Assembly (NCBI GenBank): GCA_045642485.1
Contig: JAZUIV010000017.1
Location: 147,803-211,802 of the forward strand
Direction of reading: 5' to 3'
Source: Cacconaster sp045642485
Lineage (GTDB): Bacteria; Bacteroidota; Bacteroidia; Bacteroidales; UBA932
Length of the DNA stretch: 64,000 bases
The notes beneath the pieces are model-generated. The model had not been told where the DNA came from and made no database searches. It saw nothing but the letters and a program-made list of their open reading frames with translations. A program made the translations under genes and the position numbers. Positions 34,611-43,960 of this stretch are shown in pieces; positions within the stretch are counted from its first letter, which is position 1; each line of letters opens with the position of its first letter.

Positions 34611-35608
34611 GAAAATTATCCATCCTCTTACTGATTCTTTCCATCGCTGTCTCCTGCACCGGGGAAGGATATGTCATCAAAGGCGACATTCGCGACCTTG
34701 ACGAAGGGACTATCAACCTTCTGGATGCCTCCGGCCACACCCTTGCAACCACTCAGGTCAAGGAGGGCAAGTTCACGTTCACAGGGACTACGGAGGCCCC
34801 CCAGCTGGTTTACATAAACAACGCTCTTGGCGTCAGATATCCGCTGGACCTCCCCATATTGCTGGAGAACAAGAAAATAAAAGTGAAAGGGGATGCGGCA
34901 AAGGGCTTCATCGAAATCACCGGGACCGCCGCGAACGAGAATATGGTCATCTACAAGCAGAAAAGGGACGCGCTCAATCCCAATGACAGGGAAGGCTTCA
35001 CCGCTCTTGTCCGGGAGACCTTCGAGGCAAACTCGGACAACCTTCTCGGAGCTATGATGATCACGGATATGTACACCTACGTGAGCGACGAGGAGTTGGT
35101 GGAATGTTACAGGCGGCTGCCCGCGGAACTTTCCGGGAACAAGCTGATTTCCCATTATCACGACATTTCTCTCGCAAGGATGGAGACCGCTCCGGGAAAG
35201 AAATTCAAGGAACTCTGTATGGAGGACAAACAGGGTGCCCCCCGGAAACTTTCGGATGCCGTCGCCGAAAACAACTTCACACTCCTGCTTTTCTGGGCAA
35301 GCTGGTCATACGGGAACAAATCCGTACTTCCCGATATAGCCGCGCTTGCCCGCCGATATGCCGGTAAAGGGGTGAACCTGTTCGGAGTTTCTCTGGACAG
35401 CAATGAAGATTCCTGGAAAAAAGCCGTTGAAGAATTCGGACTCGGAGGCATCCAGCTTCAGGGAGATTACAATGTGGTGAAAGGCTTTTCAGACCTTTAT
35501 GGAATTGACGGAATGCCGCGTCTTATTCTTGTGGATTCCGAAGGTATCATCAGGGCAAAAGGGTCGAACGCTTCCGAAATCGAACCCTTTTTGTCAAGTA
35601 TTGATTAA
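34607..35608 (+). CDS. DUF4369-thioredoxin-fold lipoprotein lacking the redox cysteines
   Basis: 333 residues, lipobox SIAVSC (Cys17). Residues ~18-115 are a DUF4369-like beta domain (YVIKGDIRDLDEGTINLLD, GKFTFTGTTEAPQLVY). The C-terminal ~130 residues are a TlpA/AhpC-type thioredoxin fold. The normal WASWCGPCR active site reads WASWSYGNK (230-238), with Ser234 and Asn237 in place of both cysteines, while the cis-Pro region DGMPRLILVDSEG is kept. Thiol redox chemistry is therefore unlikely; binding or scaffold function is more plausible. The ATG overlaps the previous stop (ATGA). Confidence 0.82.
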   Translation: MRKLSILLLILSIAVSCTGEGYVIKGDIRDLDEGTINLLDASGHTLATTQVKEGKFTFTGTTEAPQLVYINNALGVRYPLDLPILLENKKIKVKGDAAKGFIEITGTAANENMVIYKQKRDALNPNDREGFTALVRETFEANSDNLLGAMMITDMYTYVSDEELVECYRRLPAELSGNKLISHYHDISLARMETAPGKKFKELCMEDKQGAPRKLSDAVAENNFTLLLFWASWSYGNKSVLPDIAALARRYAGKGVNLFGVSLDSNEDSWKKAVEEFGLGGIQLQGDYNVVKGFSDLYGIDGMPRLILVDSEGIIRAKGSNASEIEPFLSSID

Positions 35609-35665
35609 TTTTCAATACTTTCTTTGCATTCTCGAAAATAAATCACTACCTTGTGTAAAGTATTG
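35596..35665 (+). promoter_or_regulatory. Alternating repeats and putative promoter upstream of susC
   Basis: Three short repeats alternate in orientation: AAGTATTG (35596-35603), CAATACTTT (35613-35621) and AAAGTATTG (35657-35665). The middle copy can pair with either neighbour. A possible promoter, TTTG at 35623-35626, 20 bp, TACCTTGT at 35647-35654, lies between the second and third copies, so they could be operator half-sites. No regulator gene is adjacent. Confidence 0.45.
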
Positions 35666-35714
35666 AAAAAAATTGTAACCGATAAGATCATTTTACTAAC
35701 CAATCTTAACTTTT

Positions 35715-38675
35715 ATGAAACAAAACTCTTTTTCAGTTAAGGCTGTTATGGCTTCTCTTGCCGCGCTGATGATCTGCTTCTCAGCCGCCGCACAGACGAA
35801 GAGTATCAGCGGAACCGTTAAAGGCGAGGACGGACAGCCTCTAGCAGGCGTTGCCGTTCTCATCAAAGGCACTACCACAGGTGCCTCAACAGACCTTGAT
35901 GGCCGTTACGCTTTCAAGTACTCCCAAAGCAATCCGACTCTGCAGGTATCCTGCATCGGATATGAAACCCTGGAATTCCCCATCAACGGGAAGACAGTCA
36001 TTGACATCACTCTCAAGGAAGAGACAACAGCCCTTGAAGAGACGATTGTCGTAGGTTATGCCGTAGGTAACAAACGTACTATCTCCGGTGCCATCGAGCG
36101 CGTAACCGCCGAGAACATGAACACCGGTTACGTTTCAAGCGCAGTCGACGCCATCAACGGTAAGGTTCCCGGACTGGTAATCACCCAGAACGGCGGCAAC
36201 GTCACCGATACTCCCGATATCCGTATCCGTGGTACATCATCCCTCTCAGGCGGAAGCACTCCTCTGGTAGTTATCGACGGTATTTTCGGAAGCGTGGATA
36301 TGCTTTACTCCCTCTCTCCTGAGGACATTCAGGAAATCACCGTTCTCAAGGATGCATCCGAGACCGCTCAGTACGGTTCAAGAGGTTCCGCCGGTGTAAT
36401 CGTGGTGACCACCAAGAGAGGAAAGGACGGACGCGCCGAAGTGAGCTACAACGGTCAGTTCGGTATCTCCCAGGCTGTCAAGAACCTTGAGGTTCTCTCA
36501 GCAGACGAATACAGGAACGTCAACAAGACTATGTTCGGCGGTGTAGGTCTCGATATGGGCAGCAACACCAACTGGATTGACTGGATTGAGAACAAATTTG
36601 CTTTCCAGAACAACCACAACCTCACTCTCTCCGCAGGCAACAAGCAGAGCACGATGATGGCTTCAGTAGGTATCCAGGACCGAAACGGTATCGTACGCAA
36701 TACTGGCCACACCAACTACAGCGCCCGTCTCAACGCAACCCACAAGGCCTTCGGTGACAGACTCACCCTCGAAGTGAACCTGATGGGTTCCCTCCGCAAC
36801 CTGAACTACGTTGACAGGGGCATCTTCGCAGGTGCTGCAACCTACAACCCCACGTTCCCTCACGAGCGTAACAAGGAGACCGGTTGGTGGGATTATGACC
36901 CCAACGCCGAGACCGTTACCCACCCGGGTGACTATATGGATTTCACAAGGGACGGCGAAGCCGCACGTGCAGTCGCCAGCGGACGTATCTCTTATGAAAT
37001 CATCAAAGGTCTGACCGCAAGCGTGTTCGGTTCATTCAACTACGACAACTTCCTCTCCCGCAACTACTATCCTTATGACACCAAGTCATACCGTGGCAGC
37101 CGCGGTGAGGCCAACTCTTCATACACAAGGAATACCAACAGCCTGTTCAACGCTTCGCTGAACTACAACAAGGAAATCAAGAAGCACTCCATCAACGTGC
37201 TCGGTCTTGTCGAGGCCCAGAAATACGACTATTGGTACAACTACGAGAAGACCACCGGTTTCGACACCAACTACTTCCTCTACAACAACTTCCAGGCCGG
37301 TTCAACGGTCAAGTGGGGCGACGTTCAGTCAAGTGCCACAAACTACACTCTGATGTCCTATCTGGCACGTGTCAACTATATGTATGACAGCCGATTCGTC
37401 ATCACCCTCAACGCCCGTGCCGACGGTTCCTCAAAACTCGGAGCAAACCACAAGTGGGGCTTCTTCCCCTCTGCATCCGCAGCGTGGATTATCTCCAACG
37501 AGAAGTTTATGAAGGGTCAGAACGTTATCAGCAACCTGAAACTCCGCGCCGGCTACGGTGTGACCGGTAACCAGGATGCAATCTCTCCCTACAACTCACT
37601 CAAGCTGATGTCCCCCAACGGAACAACCGTATACAACGGTTCAACCGTCACCACCTACGCCCTGGGCTCCAATCCTAACCCTGACCTGAAATGGGAGACC
37701 AAATACACCTTCGATGCAGGTATCGACTTCGCATTGTGGAAGGGCCGCTTCAGCGGTGCGTTGGATGTCTATTTCTCAAGGACCAAAGACCTCCTCTATA
37801 CTTATAAGGTACCTGTTCCTCCTTTCGTATATACCGACCTTCTTGCCAATATGGGTGAGATGACCAACAACGGTGTCGAACTCTCCCTCCGCGGCGCGGT
37901 CATCCAGAAGAAAGACTGGTCTTTGAACCTCACAGGAAACTTTGCCTACAACGAGAACAAACTCGTCAGCCTCTCCGGTACATATCAGGGACAGGATCTG
38001 ACAACATCCAAGTACATCGCCGTGGCGAGCGCAGACTGTAACGGTCTTACCTCCAACACCAACGTTGTCTATATGACCGAAGGTTATCCTATCAACATCT
38101 TCCGTCTCCCCGTCCACGACGGATTCAACGTAGATGAAAACGGTCACAAGACCTACAAGTTCAAGGACGTAACCGGTGACGGCAACATCACCCTCGACGA
38201 TGAAGGTGACCGCGAATACCTCGGACAGGCAACTCCGAAGGTAACCGCCAACCTCGGCGCACAGCTGAGATTCAAACAGTTCGACCTCGCAGTCCAGTTC
38301 AACGGAGCATTCGGCCATATGATTTACAACTTCCAGGGTCTCCGTCTGAGCAGCCTCGGTGCATTCCCCACCTACAACGTTCTCAAGACCGCGCCCGAAC
38401 TCGGCGTTTACAACGCACAGCACACTTCATACTGGCTCGAGAAAGGTGACTACGTGAACATCCAGTACATCACTCTGGGTTACAACCTTCCCGTAAAGAA
38501 CGCCAAATATCTGAAGGGGTTCAGGGCCGCTCTCTCCTGCAACAACGTTGCAACCATCACAGGTTACACGGGTATGACTCCTATCCTCAACAACCAGCAG
38601 ATTGGTGCCGGTGTTGACCGCAACATCTATCCTGTTATGCGTACTTACACATTGCAGCTCTCTGTCAGATTCTAA
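35715..38675 (+). CDS. susC: SusC/RagA-family TonB-dependent outer membrane transporter
   Basis: 986 residues, signal peptide ending near CFSAAAQ. The N-terminal CarboxypepD-regulatory-like domain reads SISGTVKGEDGQPLAGVAV and TDLDGRYAFKY. The TonB-box region is LEETIVVGYAVGNKRTISGA and the plug is IRGTSSLSGGSTPLVVIDGI and DASETAQYGSRGSAGVIVVTTKRG. The rest is a 22-strand barrel ending in the typical aromatic residue (LQLSVRF). There is no STN domain, so anti-sigma signalling through this receptor is not expected. It imports a glycan or glycoside captured by the SusD protein downstream. The length is about average for the family. Confidence 0.96.
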   Translation: MKQNSFSVKAVMASLAALMICFSAAAQTKSISGTVKGEDGQPLAGVAVLIKGTTTGASTDLDGRYAFKYSQSNPTLQVSCIGYETLEFPINGKTVIDITLKEETTALEETIVVGYAVGNKRTISGAIERVTAENMNTGYVSSAVDAINGKVPGLVITQNGGNVTDTPDIRIRGTSSLSGGSTPLVVIDGIFGSVDMLYSLSPEDIQEITVLKDASETAQYGSRGSAGVIVVTTKRGKDGRAEVSYNGQFGISQAVKNLEVLSADEYRNVNKTMFGGVGLDMGSNTNWIDWIENKFAFQNNHNLTLSAGNKQSTMMASVGIQDRNGIVRNTGHTNYSARLNATHKAFGDRLTLEVNLMGSLRNLNYVDRGIFAGAATYNPTFPHERNKETGWWDYDPNAETVTHPGDYMDFTRDGEAARAVASGRISYEIIKGLTASVFGSFNYDNFLSRNYYPYDTKSYRGSRGEANSSYTRNTNSLFNASLNYNKEIKKHSINVLGLVEAQKYDYWYNYEKTTGFDTNYFLYNNFQAGSTVKWGDVQSSATNYTLMSYLARVNYMYDSRFVITLNARADGSSKLGANHKWGFFPSASAAWIISNEKFMKGQNVISNLKLRAGYGVTGNQDAISPYNSLKLMSPNGTTVYNGSTVTTYALGSNPNPDLKWETKYTFDAGIDFALWKGRFSGALDVYFSRTKDLLYTYKVPVPPFVYTDLLANMGEMTNNGVELSLRGAVIQKKDWSLNLTGNFAYNENKLVSLSGTYQGQDLTTSKYIAVASADCNGLTSNTNVVYMTEGYPINIFRLPVHDGFNVDENGHKTYKFKDVTGDGNITLDDEGDREYLGQATPKVTANLGAQLRFKQFDLAVQFNGAFGHMIYNFQGLRLSSLGAFPTYNVLKTAPELGVYNAQHTSYWLEKGDYVNIQYITLGYNLPVKNAKYLKGFRAALSCNNVATITGYTGMTPILNNQQIGAGVDRNIYPVMRTYTLQLSVRF

Positions 38676-38704
38676 TTTAACGTAACGGATAAGAAAAAGA
38701 CATT

Positions 38705-40474
38705 ATGAAAAAGATATTTTACAGTACAGCACTGATTGCTACGCTCTCGCTGATGATGGTCGGTTGTTCTCTCGAGGAGAAGCCCCTGAGCAAGTTTGGT
38801 GAGGACGAAGCATACAAAAGCTCCACTATGGTATATGTAAATACCGTAGCCAGCCTTTACAACAAACTTTACAGCCGTTTCAAAGGCGGAGACGACAACT
38901 TCAACTATATGTCGGAGTTCACCGCCAACGTACTCTTCCTCCCCGGACGTCAGGGCGACTGGGTTGACGGCGGTAAACACCAGAACGCATTTCTCCACAA
39001 ATGGGACCCTTCCACTGACTACATCAAGAATTTGTGGAACGACTCCTATTCAGACATTGCCCTCTGCAACGCTTCAATAGAGAAACTCGATGAAATCGCA
39101 GGTCTCGGAACTCTTGACCCCGAAGTTATCGAATCCTACAAGGCTGAGGTACGTGCAATCCGCGCATTCTATTATATGTGGCTCGTTGACTTCTTCGGAA
39201 GGATTCCTATCGTCACCTCTTCTGATATGGGTGTAGGTGACGTTCAGCAGAGCGAAAGAAGCGCCGCCTACAAATTCGTGAAAGACGAAATCTGCGCCAT
39301 CATCCCTCACCTTGCAGAAGGAACGGCCCAGAAGACTTCCAGCGAATACTACGCACGTTTCACCAAGGCTGCCGGTTATGCAATGCTTGCAAAAGTTGCC
39401 ATCAACGGAGCAGTCTTCAGCCAGGACAAGTGGAATGACGGCAAATTCACCGGCGGCATTGCCAAGGTTGAGCCCACTGTCACCGCAGCCGGAAAGGCCG
39501 ACAGCTATACTGTTGACGGCAGGACAATGAACGCTTGGGAAACAGTCGTATATTGCCAGGAGAAAGTTGCGGAACTCGGATATCATCTTGAGGCCAACTT
39601 CGCCGCAAACTTCACCAACAGCGGCAACGAGAACTCAAACGAGAACATCTTCGTAAGGCCTATGGACGACAACGTTTATCGCAACTCCGACACTCAGGTG
39701 ACCCGTTCCCTCCACTACAACCACGCTTCCACAATCGGTTTCTCATCCTGGAACGGAACTGCTGCCACGGTACACGCCCTGAAGGCATTCGGTTATGAAG
39801 AGGAAATCAACCAGGCTGACCTGTCACAGAGTGTTTTCGAGTGCGATGACCCCCGTTTCGCTCTCTCATTCTTCTACGGTTCCTGCTCAGTGAACGGTGT
39901 GAAAGTGGGGGCAGGCGTTTCCGAGGACAAATGGCCCGAAGGTTACTACATCGGCTATGCAGCCCAGAATGACTACAGCACTGAGGATTTCAGCGATCCT
40001 TGGGGACTGTATATCGTAAAATGGGGCGGTTGCCGTATCAAGAAGTACGAATATGACCCCACCACTTCCGACCAGAACGTATTCAACGCTGACCGCACCA
40101 TCTTCCGTTATGCCGACCTGCTTCTCCTCGCAGCCGAAGCACAGTACAGACTTGGCAACTTCAGCAGCGCAACTGACCTCCTCAATCAGGTCAGGGATCG
40201 TATCGGTGTCGAGCCTGTCAACGGAATCGACCTGAAGGTCATTCTTGAAGAGAGAATCCGCGAGCTTATCTGGGAAACTCCCGGTACCCGTGGAGATATG
40301 GTCCGCTGCGGTATCTACACCGAAGCCGATGAGGACAAATTTGTCGGTGTGAAGCACGCCACTTCAGCTGCTGACTGGGCTTATGACGCAACCGGTTACA
40401 CCTGCGTATTCCCGATTCCCGTCGATGTCATCAGTCTGAACAAGAACCTCACTCAGAACGAAGGATATAAATAG
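38705..40474 (+). CDS. susD: SusD/RagB-family substrate-binding lipoprotein
   Basis: 589 residues, lipobox SLMMVGC (Cys21). The family blocks are clear: SLEEKPLSKFGEDEAYKS near the N-terminus, EVRAIRAFYYMWLVDFFGRIP (the TPR region, shown in part), RYADLLLLAAEAQYRLG, LLNQVRDRIGV and the C-terminal IPVDVISLNKNLTQN. It forms the lid of the SusC channel at the cell surface and binds the substrate. It follows susC by 29 bp and is followed by a strong terminator, so the pair forms one transcription unit. Confidence 0.96.
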   Translation: MKKIFYSTALIATLSLMMVGCSLEEKPLSKFGEDEAYKSSTMVYVNTVASLYNKLYSRFKGGDDNFNYMSEFTANVLFLPGRQGDWVDGGKHQNAFLHKWDPSTDYIKNLWNDSYSDIALCNASIEKLDEIAGLGTLDPEVIESYKAEVRAIRAFYYMWLVDFFGRIPIVTSSDMGVGDVQQSERSAAYKFVKDEICAIIPHLAEGTAQKTSSEYYARFTKAAGYAMLAKVAINGAVFSQDKWNDGKFTGGIAKVEPTVTAAGKADSYTVDGRTMNAWETVVYCQEKVAELGYHLEANFAANFTNSGNENSNENIFVRPMDDNVYRNSDTQVTRSLHYNHASTIGFSSWNGTAATVHALKAFGYEEEINQADLSQSVFECDDPRFALSFFYGSCSVNGVKVGAGVSEDKWPEGYYIGYAAQNDYSTEDFSDPWGLYIVKWGGCRIKKYEYDPTTSDQNVFNADRTIFRYADLLLLAAEAQYRLGNFSSATDLLNQVRDRIGVEPVNGIDLKVILEERIRELIWETPGTRGDMVRCGIYTEADEDKFVGVKHATSAADWAYDATGYTCVFPIPVDVISLNKNLTQNEGYK

Positions 40475-40496
40475 TATCTGACATACATTTTCTGAA

Positions 40497-40525
40497 GGGT
40501 GGCTTTCGGGCCACCCTTTTTTTTT
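40497..40525 (+). terminator. Intrinsic terminator after susD
   Basis: GGGTGGC (40497-40503), six-base loop, GCCACCC (40510-40516), then nine T residues. It separates susCD from the downstream oxidoreductase operon, which has its own promoter. Confidence 0.9.
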
Positions 40526-40536
40526 GCCACAATTAC

Positions 40537-40567
40537 TTGTATTTTTTCCGAGTTTGTCTTAACTTTA
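40537..40567 (+). promoter_or_regulatory. Promoter for the Gfo/Idh-DUF1080-isomerase operon
   Basis: TTG at 40537-40539, a 20-bp spacer, TAACTTTA at 40560-40567 (one mismatch to TAnnTTTG). It leaves a 40-bp leader before the ATG. Confidence 0.5.
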
Positions 40568-40607
40568 AGAATTGGAAAATTCTGTTTAACTCTAAATAAA
40601 AAACATT

Positions 40608-42098
40608 ATGTCATCTGAAATGTCCAGAAGGTCCTTCTTGAAGGCCGGTGCAGCAGCCGCTGCTGGTCTGGCTATGGCCAGCCCCAAGGATTTGCTTGCA
40701 GCAACGCCCGCTTCAGCTCCCGTTGCCCCCGCAGCAAAAACAGGTAAACTTAAAATTCTCGGCGTAGGTATCGGAGGCCGCGGTTCCTCTGACTTGCGTG
40801 CACTTGAGTCCGAAGACATCATCGGTCTTTGCGACGTTGACTGGAAGTATGCAGACCCCGTGTTCAAGCGCTATCCCAACGCAAAGAGATACAAGGACTA
40901 CAGAGTAATGTTCAAGGAGATGCTCGACCAGGCCGATGCAGTTGTCATCGCCACTGCAGACCATACTCACGCAGTCATCGCCGCCGAAGCCATCGCTGCC
41001 GGCAAGCACGTATATTGCGAGAAACCTCTTACTCACTCAGTCTATGAGACACGTCTGCTGACCAAACTCGCCAAGAAATACAACGTTGCCACCCAGATGG
41101 GTAACCAGGGTGCTTCAGGCGAAGGTGTAAGACGCACCTGCGCCCTCATCTGGAGCGGAGCCATCGGAGAGGTCACCAAAGTAGAGGCCTTCACCGACCG
41201 TCCCATCTGGCCCCAGGGTCTGAACCGTCCTACCGAAGTACATAAGATTCCCAAGACTCTCGACTGGGATAACTTCATCGGTCCTGCCAACTATCGTCCC
41301 TACAACAGCATCTATCACCCCTGGAATTTCCGCGGATGGTGGGATTTCGGTACAGGCGCTCTCGGAGATATGGCCTGCCATATCCTCCAGCCTGTCGTAA
41401 AGGCCTTGAACCTCAAGTACCCCACAAGAGTACAGGGAAGTTCAACTCTCCTTCTTTCAGACTGCTGCCCCAGCGCACAGGTAGTGAAATATGTGTTCCC
41501 CGCCCGCGACAATATGCCTAAGGTAGGTATGCCAGAGGTCGAGGTATGGTGGTATGACGGCGGCCTGAAGCCGACCCGTCCCGCAGGTCTTCCCGAAGGA
41601 GTCGAGTTGAACGACGAGGGTGGCTGCGTGATTTTCCACGGAACAAAAGACACTCTCATCTGCGGTTGCTACGGCGTACGTCCTTATCTTGTATCAGGCC
41701 GCAACCCCGAAGTTCCCGAAGTTCTCCGCAAGATCGAGACTTCACACCAGATGGACTGGGTACGCGCCTGCAAGGAAGATCCTTCAGTACGCGTGAAGAC
41801 CGCTTCCGACTTCAGCGAGGCAGGTCCTCTCAACGAAATGGTGGTTATGGGTGTTCTCGCAGTAAGGCTCCAGAGCCTCAACCGCGAACTGGAATGGGAC
41901 GGTGAGAATATGCGCTTCACCAACATCCCCAAGGACGCGACAATACAATCCGTCATCGAGGACGGTTTCCACGTAACCGACGGTCACCCTTCATTCGACA
42001 AGAAATGGACAGACCCCGTGGATGCAAACGCCTTCGCAGAAGAACTCATCAAACATCACTATCGCGAGGGATGGTCACTTCCTGAAATGCCCAGATAA
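40608..42098 (+). CDS. Tat-exported Gfo/Idh/MocA-family oxidoreductase
   Basis: 496 residues with a twin-arginine signal (MSRRSFLKAGAAAAAG), so the folded, cofactor-loaded enzyme is exported. The Rossmann fold begins KLKILGVGIGGRGSSDL; the family EKP motif is in KHVYCEKPLTHSVYETRLL, with ATADHTHAVIAAEA before it. The C-terminal part has DFGTGALGDMACHILQPV, the substrate-side segment with the conserved Asp/His. NAD-linked enzymes of this type oxidise sugar C3 hydroxyls to 3-keto sugars in recently described Bacteroides pathways. Together with the next two genes it would start such a route. The exact glycoside is unknown. Confidence 0.9.
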   Translation: MSSEMSRRSFLKAGAAAAAGLAMASPKDLLAATPASAPVAPAAKTGKLKILGVGIGGRGSSDLRALESEDIIGLCDVDWKYADPVFKRYPNAKRYKDYRVMFKEMLDQADAVVIATADHTHAVIAAEAIAAGKHVYCEKPLTHSVYETRLLTKLAKKYNVATQMGNQGASGEGVRRTCALIWSGAIGEVTKVEAFTDRPIWPQGLNRPTEVHKIPKTLDWDNFIGPANYRPYNSIYHPWNFRGWWDFGTGALGDMACHILQPVVKALNLKYPTRVQGSSTLLLSDCCPSAQVVKYVFPARDNMPKVGMPEVEVWWYDGGLKPTRPAGLPEGVELNDEGGCVIFHGTKDTLICGCYGVRPYLVSGRNPEVPEVLRKIETSHQMDWVRACKEDPSVRVKTASDFSEAGPLNEMVVMGVLAVRLQSLNRELEWDGENMRFTNIPKDATIQSVIEDGFHVTDGHPSFDKKWTDPVDANAFAEELIKHHYREGWSLPEMPR

Positions 42099-42118
42099 TC
42101 AATCCAAAATCTTAACCT

Positions 42119-42970
42119 ATGAAAAAATCTATTTTTCTGCTTGCCACTCTTGCAATTATGGTTTGTATGACATCCTGTGGCAACAAAAAGGCTGAACAGG
42201 CTCCCGCAGAGAGCGCTGTTCCCGCCTATGAAGTTGTAAACGCTCCTCAGGTTGACCTGAGCGAATTCCCCGTTGACAAGGACGGTTATTATGTGCTTTT
42301 TGACGGCACCTCCTTCAAAGGATGGAGAGGCTACGGCAAGGACTATGTTCCTTCAAAGTGGACCATCGAAGACGGCTGCATCAAGTTCAACGGAACTGGC
42401 GGCGGCGAGGCCCAGGAAGGTGACGGAGGCGACATCATCTTTACCAAGAAGTTCAAGAATTTCGAGATGGAACTCGAATGGAAGATTTCAAAGGGCGGAA
42501 ACTCCGGGATCTTCTACCTTGCACAGGAAGTCACTTCAGAGCACGACGGTCAGAAGGTCTATGAGCCTATCTACATCTCTTGCCCTGAATTCCAGGTTCT
42601 TGACAATGCCAACCATCCCGACGCAAAGATGGGTAAGGACGGCAACCGCCAGAGCGCATCCCTCTATGACATGATTCCCGCCAACCCTCAGAACCAGAAC
42701 CCTTACGGTGAATGGAACAAGGCAAAGATTATGGTTTATCAGGGAACAGTCGTTCACTATCAGAATGACGTCAACGTCCTCGAATACCACCTCTGGACCC
42801 AGAAATGGACAGATATGCTTCAGGCATCCAAGTTCAGCCAGAAAGACTGGCCTCTCGCTTTCGAACTCCTCAACAACTGCGGCGGTGAAAACCACGAAGG
42901 TTACATCGGATTCCAGGATCACGGCAATGATGTCTGGTTCCGTAACATCCGCATCAAACTGTACGAATAA
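42119..42970 (+). CDS. DUF1080 lipoprotein, 3-keto-glycoside hydrolase family
   Basis: 283 residues, lipobox VCMTSC (Cys20). The concanavalin-like DUF1080 fold shows YYVLFDGTSFKGWRGYG, WTIEDGCIKFNG, FEMELEWKISKGGNSGIFYL, PEFQVLDNANHPDA, GEWNKAKIMVYQGTVVHYQN and the terminal IGFQDHGNDVWFRNIRIK. DUF1080 proteins have been shown to split 3-keto glycosides. Here the enzyme is anchored in an outer or inner membrane leaflet and follows the oxidoreductase by 20 bp. The stop overlaps the next start (TAATG). Confidence 0.88.
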   Translation: MKKSIFLLATLAIMVCMTSCGNKKAEQAPAESAVPAYEVVNAPQVDLSEFPVDKDGYYVLFDGTSFKGWRGYGKDYVPSKWTIEDGCIKFNGTGGGEAQEGDGGDIIFTKKFKNFEMELEWKISKGGNSGIFYLAQEVTSEHDGQKVYEPIYISCPEFQVLDNANHPDAKMGKDGNRQSASLYDMIPANPQNQNPYGEWNKAKIMVYQGTVVHYQNDVNVLEYHLWTQKWTDMLQASKFSQKDWPLAFELLNNCGGENHEGYIGFQDHGNDVWFRNIRIKLYE

Positions 42971-43935
42971 TGAAAAGATTATTTATTCTTGCAATGGCCG
43001 TTATGACAATGGCATCCTGCGGCAATAAAACCGCCGGTGAGTGCTGCGGCAACGGAGATCATCAGTGCACAAAGGAGAATCATCAGTGCAAGGAGGGTCA
43101 TCAGTGCTGTGACCAGGCTCAGGACAAGGAGATAGGTATCCAGCTCTATTCTCTTCGCGAACTGATAGGTTCTTCTGAGAATTATGCCAAGAATCAGGCT
43201 GAAGTTCTCAAGAAAGTCGCCGAACTCGGTTACACATACGTTGAGGCCGCCAATTTTGACGGCGAGCATTTCTACGGAGTTGACCCCAAGCAGTTCAAGG
43301 CTGACGTGGAGGCTGCCGGACTGAAGGTCCGTTCCTCTCACACAGGTCATAATCTCTCAGACAAGGAGGTTGCCACCGGCAATTTCTCAGAGTCTCTCGA
43401 ATGGTGGAAGAAAGCCATCCCGGCACACGTTGCCGCAGGTATGACTTATGTTGTTGTTCCCGGTTTCGACGTTCCCGACAATCTCAAGGGTCTGAAAGTC
43501 TATTGCGACTATTTCAACGCAGTGGGCAAACTCTGCAAGGAAGCCGGCCTGAAATTCGGATACCACAACCACAGCCACGAATTCAACAAGATTGAGGACA
43601 AGGTCATCTATGACTTTATGCTTGAGAACACCGACCCTCAGTATGTATTCTTCCAGATGGACGTTTACTGGGCTGTCAACGGACACGTAAGCCCCGTGAA
43701 CTACTTCAAGGCGAATCCGGGCCGTTTCGCCTTGCTCCACATCAAGGACTACACCGAAATCGGACAGAGCGGTATGGTGGGCTTCGATGCAATCTTCAAG
43801 AACTTCGACGTAGCCGGAGCAAAAGGCTATATCGTCGAGATGGAAGGTTCAGGCGTAGGGGATATCCTCGAGACCTGCCGCATCAGCGCCAATTACCTCA
43901 AGAAAGCTCCCTTCGTGAAGAAGAGCTACGAGTAG
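42970..43935 (+). CDS. Lipoprotein TIM-barrel sugar isomerase/epimerase with a Cys/His-rich linker
   Basis: 321 residues, lipobox MTMASC (Cys17). Between anchor and barrel lies a metal-binding-like segment with Cys25-Cys26 and three HQC units (His31-Cys33, His38-Cys40, His44-Cys46-Cys47). The rest is a xylose-isomerase-like barrel: IGIQLYSLRE, VVPGFDVPDN, FGYHNHSHEF (metal His), VFFQMDVYWAVNGH and IVEMEG. Such enzymes isomerise or epimerise keto sugars and use a divalent metal. It is coupled to the DUF1080 gene by TAATG and followed by a terminator. It probably processes the 3-keto sugar released by DUF1080. Confidence 0.85.
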   Translation: MKRLFILAMAVMTMASCGNKTAGECCGNGDHQCTKENHQCKEGHQCCDQAQDKEIGIQLYSLRELIGSSENYAKNQAEVLKKVAELGYTYVEAANFDGEHFYGVDPKQFKADVEAAGLKVRSSHTGHNLSDKEVATGNFSESLEWWKKAIPAHVAAGMTYVVVPGFDVPDNLKGLKVYCDYFNAVGKLCKEAGLKFGYHNHSHEFNKIEDKVIYDFMLENTDPQYVFFQMDVYWAVNGHVSPVNYFKANPGRFALLHIKDYTEIGQSGMVGFDAIFKNFDVAGAKGYIVEMEGSGVGDILETCRISANYLKKAPFVKKSYE

Positions 43936-43960
43936 CCGATATACTTCAACAATGATATTC

